Source: Clostridia bacterium
GTDB taxonomy: Bacteria > Bacillota_A > Clostridia > Oscillospirales > SIG627
Assembly: GCA_017508505.1 (NCBI GenBank)
Contig: JAFVYT010000170.1
Location: forward strand, 1 to 6,667
DNA: 6,667 nt
Direction of reading: 5' to 3'
How positions within the stretch are numbered: position 1 is the first letter of the stretch; each line of letters opens with the position of its first letter. The notes beneath the pieces were generated by a model, which saw only the letters and a program-made list of their open reading frames with translations, did no database searches and had not been told where the DNA came from. Below, in pieces: positions 1 to 4,546 of this stretch. Position numbers and translations under genes: made by a program.

Positions 1-398
1 CCCGGCACACTGCCTCCCGAAAGAGAGGCGGGGCTTCCCTTTTCCGTAACGCTCTTCTGGATGCCAAGCTGCATCTCGGCGCTTTTGGCCACCAAAACCA
101 GCTCCTCCCCCTCCTTGATAAAGCAGCCCACGTGGGCTTTCAAGAGAGGCGGCACCGTCAGGGAGCGGGCCAGAGGCACGCTGACCTCCCACTCCCCGTT
201 GGGGGTCACAGGAACGGAAAAAACCGCCTCCCCCTTTGCAGTCTCAAACAGAAAGCGGTACTCCGCCTCCGGCCCCTTTTGCATTCTGGGGGGCAGGAGT
301 GCGGTCAGAAGGGTCGCATTGTGCTCCCCCTCCAGCCCCGCAAAGCGATACCCCACCAGGGTCTCATCCATCGATAAATCAAAATATACGATTCTCAT
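1..398 (-). CDS. Phage baseplate/tail-type protein, N-terminal part (runs off the window)
   Basis: An open frame starts at ATG 398-396 and stays open through 132 codons to the left edge, so the C-terminus is missing. A strong ribosome binding site (AAAGGAG at about 410-404) lies just upstream and overlaps the stop of the preceding gene, 11 bp away. The protein begins MRIVYFDLSMDE, has alternating hydrophobic strands, a 'GEHNAT' stretch near residues 24-29 and a 'RFLFETAKGEAVFS' stretch near 48-61. It has no signal peptide or membrane segment. This pattern matches the beta-rich N-terminal domain seen in BppU-like baseplate or receptor-binding proteins of Firmicutes phages, which tether a variable C-terminal region to the tail tip. 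The last residues visible (Ser/Gly/Pro-rich) look like a linker after that domain. Its position behind a holin and a small phage membrane protein supports phage origin. The family call rests on remembered pattern similarity, and the missing C-terminus would be decisive. Confidence 0.6.
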   Translation of the reverse strand, partial: MRIVYFDLSMDETLVGYRFAGLEGEHNATLLTALLPPRMQKGPEAEYRFLFETAKGEAVFSVPVTPNGEWEVSVPLARSLTVPPLLKAHVGCFIKEGEELVLVAKSAEMQLGIQKSVTEKGSPASLSGGSVP

Positions 399-409
399 TT
401 CTTCTCCTT

Positions 410-805
410 TCACGAAACCACTTCCCATTCCTCCAGAATCTGACGTACAAGGCTCTGCACGTAAGAGTTGCCTCCTCTTTTCTCATAGAGCTCAAACAGC
501 GCCGTCACGTCCTCCAGGGCGTAAACGGGAATTCTTTTTTCTTCTGCATACTGATAATAAGTGTGGGTGATCAGATCTCGCAGCACGCAAAGGTCCACCG
601 CCCGCTGCAGCTTCATCTCCTCCCCACGCACCTCGTCCTCCGCCACGTGGCGCTCCACCAAGGCGTACAGGCTCTCCAGGCGCTCCCGCAGGCTGCTGCG
701 CTTCTTCCATTTTCCCTTAAGTGCGGGAAGGGTCACCGTCAGGACTGTCCCAAAGGAAATGACAAGTCCCAGGATCAGAGCCGCATTTTCAAAATACCCC
801 CTCAT
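410..805 (-). CDS. Small membrane-anchored phage protein (holin-neighbour type)
   Basis: This 131-residue protein has one hydrophobic N-terminal helix (about residues 8-28), then a basic patch (KGKWKKR, 30-36) and a helical, charged cytoplasmic-type remainder. Near the C-terminus it carries an ordered motif: Y-Y-x-Y-A (83-87), then I-P-V-Y (92-95), L-x-x-L-Y (103-107) and G-G-N (111-113). This arrangement is familiar from small proteins of unknown function encoded beside holins in Firmicutes prophages. Its ATG overlaps the stop of the holin gene in an ATGA junction, and GAGGGGG serves as ribosome binding site, so the two are translationally coupled. The exact role is unknown; a holin partner, antiholin or tail-associated membrane protein are all possible. 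The phage assignment is fairly sure, the function is not. Confidence 0.72.
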   Translation of the reverse strand: MRGYFENAALILGLVISFGTVLTVTLPALKGKWKKRSSLRERLESLYALVERHVAEDEVRGEEMKLQRAVDLCVLRDLITHTYYQYAEEKRIPVYALEDVTALFELYEKRGGNSYVQSLVRQILEEWEVVS

Positions 806-1131
806 ACCCCCTCAAAGGCTCCCTTCCATTCCGCAAGGGCCGACTCCAAAAGCACCCGCAGTCGCTCCTCGGAGACGCGCACCCCCGCCTCCTCCAGAAG
901 CCCCTTGGCAAGGCTCGTGGCGTGAGAGAGCTTCTCCTCACCCGTTTTGTGCCGATCCATCATCTCCACCGCACGGACACATTGCCGCGCGATGAGATTT
1001 GCCGTCTCATTTTCCATCCATTTTGCTTTGATCCCCTTTGCCCAGCGACCTAATCCGGCGGCGCAAAGGGTGATGACAAGTCCCGCAAGGCTCCAGATCA
1101 CCTCTGCGAAAACATCCTTCATCCATTCCAT
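802..1131 (-). CDS. Phage holin, LLH family
   Basis: This 109-residue protein has a single hydrophobic helix at about residues 11-30 (VIWSLAGLVITLCAAGLGRW), then a long amphipathic, charged segment. That segment has the LLH-holin signature: an Ala-Val-Glu helix (54-57), a G-x-E-K-L core (64-68), an Ala-x-x-Leu-x-x-Gly-Leu-Leu stretch (71-79) and a C-terminal E-x-A-L-A-E helix (96-101). Holins of this class oligomerise in the cytoplasmic membrane late in phage infection and allow endolysin access or membrane collapse. The start at 1131 is supported by a very strong ribosome binding site (AAGGAGGAAG, about 1143-1134). The stop overlaps the next gene by 4 bp. Length and single-helix topology fit the family. 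No endolysin is visible in the window; it would have to lie to the left or be absent. Confidence 0.8.
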   Translation of the reverse strand: MEWMKDVFAEVIWSLAGLVITLCAAGLGRWAKGIKAKWMENETANLIARQCVRAVEMMDRHKTGEEKLSHATSLAKGLLEEAGVRVSEERLRVLLESALAEWKGAFEGV

Positions 1132-1364
1132 TTTTCTTCCTCCTTTTTTCGCATTTTCGTGGTTTTATTCCTTCTTTTTTCGATCCGGATGCGGTACACG
1201 CTGCAGCCCTTGCGGGAGAAGCTCCTCCCGCGACGGATCTTATAGAGCTCGGGTAAATGCCGTCGGGGGAGCTCTTTATCGCCCTTGCCACCTCCTTGGC
1301 ACTGTCATACCCCGATGCACCCCTCCTCTCTGTGACTTCAATCGCAGACGGCATATACAACCAT
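1132..1364 (-). pseudogene. Leader stretch with a possible frameshifted small gene
   Basis: This is the segment between the phage-unit promoter and the holin. Right after the predicted transcript start there is AGGAGG (1376-1371) and ATG at 1364, but that frame stops after 8 codons. A second frame from ATG 1354 reads MPSAIEVTERRGASGYDSAK and continues plausibly to about position 1265. A third frame then reads ELYKIRRGRSFSRKGCSVYR and onwards (about 1247-1165) with strongly G/C-ending codons, as in the real genes here, but it has no start codon of its own. Together this looks like a small basic protein of about 70 residues broken by one or two indels near 1310-1250. I do not recognise a family. 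It could equally be a non-coding leader, so the call is tentative. Confidence 0.25.
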
Positions 1365-1388
1365 TCCCACCCCTCCTTTTCGGGGGTG

Positions 1389-1417
1389 ATTATATCACGA
1401 AACCTCGTGCCTAACAA
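1389..1417 (-). promoter_or_regulatory. Sigma-A-type promoter for the phage-derived unit
   Basis: On the minus strand, TTGTTA (1417-1412) and a perfect TATAAT (1394-1389) are separated by exactly 17 bp. This gives transcription from about 1382 leftward into the holin unit. The spacer contains a 5-bp inverted repeat with a 4-base gap (CACGA GGTT TCGTG, 1409-1396), which could be an operator. No other promoter of this quality was seen for the block. It lies downstream of the kinase terminator, so the unit is expressed independently. Confidence 0.7.
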
Positions 1418-1548
1418 TGACAAGATGATTGCGAAACAGAGTTCGCATTTTTTCAAAAATTCCTTTCATAACGCCAAAGCTCGCGGGAAAACCCCGTATC
1501 CGGGAAGGGCTGAGCTGCCAACGCTTGCGTATGGAATCAGAGCGCAAA

Positions 1549-1576
1549 AAAAAGACGTGCTTTCACACGTCTTTTT
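1549..1576. terminator. Bidirectional intrinsic terminator after the kinase gene
   Basis: A perfect 11-bp stem (AAAAAGACGTG, 1549-1559, with CACGTCTTTTT, 1566-1576) has a 6-base loop. On the minus strand it is followed by a run of eight T (1553-1546 read in reverse), 15 bp after the kinase stop codon. The stem has U runs in both orientations, so it can end transcription both ways. The stretch from here to the promoter at 1417 (about 130 bases) holds nothing else that I can support. Confidence 0.85.
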
Positions 1577-1590
1577 CATTTTATCGATTT

Positions 1591-2619
1591 TTATTTCGGG
1601 AGGAACACGGTGAAGACCGAGCCCTTTGACGGAGTGGAGCGCACGGTGATGCTGCCGCCGCAAATGGTGCAAATGCGCTTTGTGATGCAAAGTCCGAGGC
1701 CGTTGCCCTTACCGGAGTGAGAGGGATCCGCCTGATAACACTTGTCAAAGGCGTGCTTCAGCTCGTCCTCGGTCATTCCGATGCCGCTGTCCCGCACCGT
1801 CACCACCACGTACTCTGCGTTTTCCGTGGCGTGCAGCTCGATTCTTCCCTTTTCAGGGGTAAATTTGACGGCGTTGGAAATGAGATTGGTCCAAACGTGG
1901 TGCAGGAGATCCTCGTTCTGGCAGAGGGTGATATCCTTCAGATCCACCTCCAGCTCCAATTCCTTCTCCTCCCATTCCTTTTCGAACAGAAGGACGCAAT
2001 TCCGAAGCTGCTCGTCCAGACGGTAGGGCTTTTTGTCCGTTACGATCTCCTGGCTTTCCAATTTGGAAAGGAGCAGGATTTCCCCACTCATTTTCGCAAG
2101 TCTGTCGGACTCGGCGATAATGATGTCGCAGTATTCCTCTCGCTCCGCATCGGAAAGGTCGGGGTTCTTCAGCTGCTTGGCAAAGCCCTTCATAGAGACG
2201 ATGGGAGTCTTGAACTCGTGGGAGAAATCACGGATGAAGTCACTGCGGAAGATCTCCGTGCTGCCCAATTCCTTTGCCATCACGTTGAAGCTGTCCACCA
2301 GCTCTCTCACCTCCCCCACCATTCCCACGGGGTCCACCCGCGTCTTGAAATCTCCCCTCGCCACCTGATCCGTGGCACGGATCAGATCCTCGATGGGACG
2401 CAGAATGGTCGGTACCAAAAACCATTGGACGATGCCTGTCACCACGTTCACCGCAAATACCACGATCACGGGCATCCAGACCGTAGCAAAGAACGCGTTG
2501 GGCAAGACTCGCAGGGCGCGGAGGATGGAAAAGCTGAACACCGTCAGAAAGCTGGAGCACAGCATCGTCACCACCACGAACAGGCTGATAAGGGTACGAA
2601 AGCGATACGGCCTAGCCAT
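1591..2619 (-). CDS. Two-component sensor histidine kinase, short-loop membrane type
   Basis: A 342-residue kinase partnered with the OmpR-type regulator upstream. Two hydrophobic helices at about residues 10-32 and 42-69 flank only about ten residues, so there is no real extracellular sensor domain; detection in or at the membrane, or through a partner protein, is likely. A HAMP linker follows (about 70-122, with L-R-P-I and a G-E-V-x-E motif). The dimerisation domain has FSHEFKTPI with the phospho-acceptor His134. The ATPase domain has an N box (N245, N249), a G1 box DSGIGM (277-282) and a G2 box GKGNGLGL (303-310). All catalytic motifs are intact. The ATG at 2619 overlaps the end of the regulator gene by 8 bp, with only a weak GGTGAAG upstream, so translation is probably coupled. 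The length is normal for a kinase without a sensor domain. The signal cannot be deduced. Confidence 0.95.
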   Translation of the reverse strand: MARPYRFRTLISLFVVVTMLCSSFLTVFSFSILRALRVLPNAFFATVWMPVIVVFAVNVVTGIVQWFLVPTILRPIEDLIRATDQVARGDFKTRVDPVGMVGEVRELVDSFNVMAKELGSTEIFRSDFIRDFSHEFKTPIVSMKGFAKQLKNPDLSDAEREEYCDIIIAESDRLAKMSGEILLLSKLESQEIVTDKKPYRLDEQLRNCVLLFEKEWEEKELELEVDLKDITLCQNEDLLHHVWTNLISNAVKFTPEKGRIELHATENAEYVVVTVRDSGIGMTEDELKHAFDKCYQADPSHSGKGNGLGLCITKRICTICGGSITVRSTPSKGSVFTVFLPK

Positions 2620-3289
2620 TTATCTTCACCGCCTTGTACCCGAGACCGCGAATGGTGCGGATCTCAAAATCGGGATTGGTTTCAAAGCGATCCCGCAGGC
2701 GGTGGATGTGAACGTCCACCGTACGCTCGTCGCTTTCGGAATCAAAATTCCAGATCTCGTCCATCAGCTGCCGACGGGTAAAGATCTTATTGGGAAAGGA
2801 AAGGAGCTTGAAGAGAACCAGAAACTCCTTTTGGGGAAGGGTGACTGCGTCCCCCTTGCAGGTGACGGTCAGAGCGTCGAAGTCCAGCACCGTATCCCCC
2901 ACCTCGTTGCGATGGGAGGCATTGATGCGACTGCGGCGAAGGAGCGCAGCGATACGCAAAAGCATCTCCTCCTCGTCCACGGGCTTTGTCATATAGTCGT
3001 CGGTTCCTGCCAAAAAGCCGTCTCTCTTGTCCATCTTCCCCTCCTTGGCGGTCACCATCAGAATGGGAATATTGCAATCCACGTCCCGCAGAGTACGGGC
3101 AAACTCAAAGCCGTCCATACGGGGCATCATCACGTCCAGAACGATCAGATCCACGTGCTCGTGATCCATCTTCTCCAGCGCATCCACCCCGTCCACGGCA
3201 GCCACGGGAGAATATCCGTTTTGCTCCAGCACCTTGCAGAAAAGAAGTCGGGTATTGGGGTCATCCTCCACCACCATAATTCGGAACAT
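2612..3289 (-). CDS. OmpR/PhoB-family response regulator
   Basis: This 225-residue regulator has a receiver domain (about residues 1-117) and a winged-helix DNA-binding domain (about 128-223). The receiver has the acidic pair D9/D10, the phosphorylation site D52 in VLDVMMPRMDG, T80 of the switch and the conserved K102 in TKP. The output domain has the family pattern, including the tract ending SDERTVDVHIHRLRDRF and the terminal RTIRGLGYK hairpin. It should be phosphorylated by the kinase whose gene overlaps its 3' end. The ATG at 3289 is preceded by AAGGAGAG (about 3304-3297), supporting this start. It is divergent from the phosphatase operon and may control its own promoter and that of the operon, though this is inference. 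Pathways controlled cannot be told from sequence. Confidence 0.96.
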   Translation of the reverse strand: MFRIMVVEDDPNTRLLFCKVLEQNGYSPVAAVDGVDALEKMDHEHVDLIVLDVMMPRMDGFEFARTLRDVDCNIPILMVTAKEGKMDKRDGFLAGTDDYMTKPVDEEEMLLRIAALLRRSRINASHRNEVGDTVLDFDALTVTCKGDAVTLPQKEFLVLFKLLSFPNKIFTRRQLMDEIWNFDSESDERTVDVHIHRLRDRFETNPDFEIRTIRGLGYKAVKING

Positions 3290-3309
3290 ACCTAGCTCTC
3301 CTTCGAGTC

Positions 3310-3339
3310 GTTTTTTTCATTGTAGTTTTTTTCATTGTA
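3310..3339. repeat. Perfect tandem duplication of a 15-bp unit
   Basis: The unit GTTTTTTTCATTGTA occurs twice back to back with no mismatch (3310-3324 and 3325-3339). It lies in the 5' leader of the regulator gene, 21 bp upstream of its start. Read leftward, each copy gives TACAATG followed by seven A. It may be a recent slippage duplication or paired protein-binding sites. Confidence 0.9.
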
Positions 3340-3346
3340 AAAGATA

Positions 3347-3375
3347 AATATAAACACAGTGTAAACTTTTGAAAA
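3347..3375 (-). promoter_or_regulatory. Possible promoter for the regulator-kinase pair
   Basis: On the minus strand, TTTTCA (3375-3370) and TATATT (3352-3347) are 17 bp apart, giving a start near 3340 just before the tandem repeat. An alternative pairing of TTTACA (3365-3360) with TACAAT (3339-3334) has an over-long 20-bp spacer. The whole stretch is A/T-rich, so the exact choice is uncertain. Confidence 0.4.
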
Positions 3376-3384
3376 TTTCCGCTC

Positions 3385-3413
3385 TTGCAAAGAGCATCAA
3401 AGTGTGATACACT
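3385..3413 (+). promoter_or_regulatory. Probable promoter of the phosphatase-glucuronidase operon, with overlapping palindromes
   Basis: TTGCAA (3385-3390) and TACACT (3408-3413) are 17 bp apart, and TG one base before the -10 gives an extended -10. Transcription would start near 3420, about 27 bases ahead of the first gene. Two perfect palindromes cover the core elements: GCTCTTGCAAAGAGC (3381-3395) over the -35 and GTGTGATACAC (3402-3412) over the -10. A third, ACACAGTGT (3354-3362), shares the ACAC/GTGT half-sites. This placement is what a repressor or regulator operator would look like. Confidence 0.5.
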
Positions 3414-3446
3414 CTCCCTTGACAGAATCAACACGCGAGGTAAAAA

Positions 3447-4097
3447 ATGAAAAGCATTATTTTCGATCTGGACGGAACCCTCCTGGACAGTCTGGAGGAT
3501 CTGTACGTATCCACCAATTACGTTTTGAAGGAGATGCATCTCCCTCCCCGCAGCCGTGAGGAGGTTCGCTCCTTTGTGGGAAACGGTGCGCGGATCCTGA
3601 TGGGGAAGGCCATTGGGGAGGGAGAGGCCGCCCGCATTGAGGAGGCGCTGGCGCTCTTCCGTGCTCATTACGGTGCACACTCCGCGGATCACACCCGCCC
3701 CTATCCCGGGATCCCCGCGCTTTTAGACCGCCTGCAAAGAGAGGGCTACGGGATGGCCATCGTTTCCAACAAGCCCGACTTTGCAGTCAAGGATCTGTGT
3801 CGGGAATATTTCCCTCAGGTCAGCCTTTGCCTCGGAGATCGGGAGGGCGTCGCCCGAAAGCCCGCTCCGGATGCGGTTTGGGAGGCTATGAAGCTGCTCT
3901 CCTCGGAGCCGCAGGAATGCGTTTACGTGGGAGATTCCGAGGTGGACGTCGCCACGGCGCAAAACGCACGCATCCCCTGCGTCGCGGTGCTCTGGGGCTT
4001 CCGTGACCGCAGTGTTCTGGGGGCTCAGGGAGCCACGTTCTTCGCGGACAGTGCCGACGCCCTTTACGAGAGAATTTCGGAGGCAATGGGAAAGTGA
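3447..4097 (+). CDS. HAD-family phosphatase, phosphoglycolate-phosphatase type
   Basis: A 216-residue haloacid-dehalogenase-superfamily hydrolase that should remove phosphate from a small phosphorylated metabolite in the cytoplasm with Mg2+. All four motifs are present: motif I FDLDGT with nucleophile D7 and acid/base D9; motif II S107 in VSNKPD; motif III K138 in RKPAP; motif IV GDSEVD with D163 and D167. A helical C1-type cap occupies about residues 15-80, and S107-N108-K109 and R-K-P-A-P-D are typical of the Gph/PGP-like subgroup. Length is standard. The substrate cannot be fixed from sequence; phosphoglycolate, pyrophosphate and sugar phosphates are all known for relatives. GAGG (3437-3440) precedes the ATG. 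It is the first gene of a tightly packed operon, and its TGA overlaps the GTG of the next gene. Confidence 0.92.
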   Translation: MKSIIFDLDGTLLDSLEDLYVSTNYVLKEMHLPPRSREEVRSFVGNGARILMGKAIGEGEAARIEEALALFRAHYGAHSADHTRPYPGIPALLDRLQREGYGMAIVSNKPDFAVKDLCREYFPQVSLCLGDREGVARKPAPDAVWEAMKLLSSEPQECVYVGDSEVDVATAQNARIPCVAVLWGFRDRSVLGAQGATFFADSADALYERISEAMGK

Positions 4098-4546
4098 AAA
4101 TCGTCTTTGTATGTCACGGAAACATTTGCCGCAGCACCATGGCGGAGTTTCTGTTTCGGGATACGGTGGAGAAGGCCGGCCGAGGCCGCGATTTTTCTAT
4201 CTCCTCCCGTGCTACCAGCACCGAGGAGCTGGGGAACCCCGTGCACCCCGGAACCCGAAGGGTGCTGGAGCGGCTCGGGATCGATTGCGGCGGAAAATAC
4301 GCCCGTCAGATCACCAAAGGGGAGTGCGACGAGGCGGATCTCATCATCGTGATGGATCGGAACAATCTGCGCAATCTTCGCCCCTTTCTCGGGAATAACG
4401 GACCCAAGGTCTCCACCCTGCTGTCCTGGGCAGGGCTGGATCGGGACATTTCCGACCCTTGGTACACGGGGAACTTTGAGGATACCTATCAGGACGTAAA
4501 ATTGGGCCTTGACGCCCTTTGGAAGAAGATCGGAGGAATAAAATGA
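4094..4546 (+). CDS. Low-molecular-weight protein tyrosine phosphatase
   Basis: This 150-residue enzyme has the diagnostic P-loop CHGNICRS at residues 7-14 (nucleophile C7, phosphate-binding R13, S14) and the general-acid loop DPWYTG with D121. It should act by a cysteinyl-phosphate intermediate on phosphotyrosine proteins. In the YwlE arginine phosphatases the P-loop residue corresponding to position 11 is Thr; here it is Ile, which favours tyrosine over arginine specificity. The start is GTG at 4094, overlapping the previous stop (GTGA). GGAGG at 4079-4083 is well spaced, so GTG is credible and coupling likely. The stop overlaps the next ATG by 4 bp. In bacteria such enzymes often pair with tyrosine kinases of capsule export, but none is visible here. 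Length and motifs are complete. Confidence 0.95.
   Translation: MKIVFVCHGNICRSTMAEFLFRDTVEKAGRGRDFSISSRATSTEELGNPVHPGTRRVLERLGIDCGGKYARQITKGECDEADLIIVMDRNNLRNLRPFLGNNGPKVSTLLSWAGLDRDISDPWYTGNFEDTYQDVKLGLDALWKKIGGIK

Noticed and set aside
1007..1456. Minus-strand 149-codon frame beginning MKKCELCFAIILS
   Set aside because: Its second half overlaps the holin gene out of frame and its start lies upstream of the promoter; at most a middle part may be a gene remnant, reported separately.
1395..1469. Minus-strand 24-residue basic peptide frame starting MKGIFEKMRTLFR
   Set aside because: No ribosome binding site precedes it and it runs through the predicted promoter, so it would rarely be transcribed.
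1440..1545. Possible riboswitch or tRNA-like fold between the terminator and the phage-unit promoter
   Set aside because: Only short, weak helices could be drawn and no known riboswitch core or tRNA arms were present.
1717..2781. Long plus-strand open frame (354 codons) opposite the histidine kinase gene
   Set aside because: It is antisense to a gene with all kinase motifs, has no ribosome binding site and gives His/Gln-rich low-sense protein; it is a shadow of G+C-rich coding sequence.
2372..3295. Long plus-strand open frame (307 codons) opposite the regulator gene
   Set aside because: It is antisense to the complete OmpR-type regulator and has no recognisable motif.
3217..3330. Minus-strand mini-frame starting MKKTTMKKTT across the tandem repeat, a possible leader peptide for the regulator
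   Set aside because: It has no ribosome binding site and overlaps the regulator's own ribosome binding site and start in another frame; the repeated peptide is a by-product of the DNA repeat.
3419..3424. Perfect TTGACA just upstream of the HAD phosphatase gene
   Set aside because: No -10 element lies 16-18 bp downstream; that place is occupied by the ribosome binding site and start codon. The TTGCAA/TACACT pair at 3385-3413 fits better.
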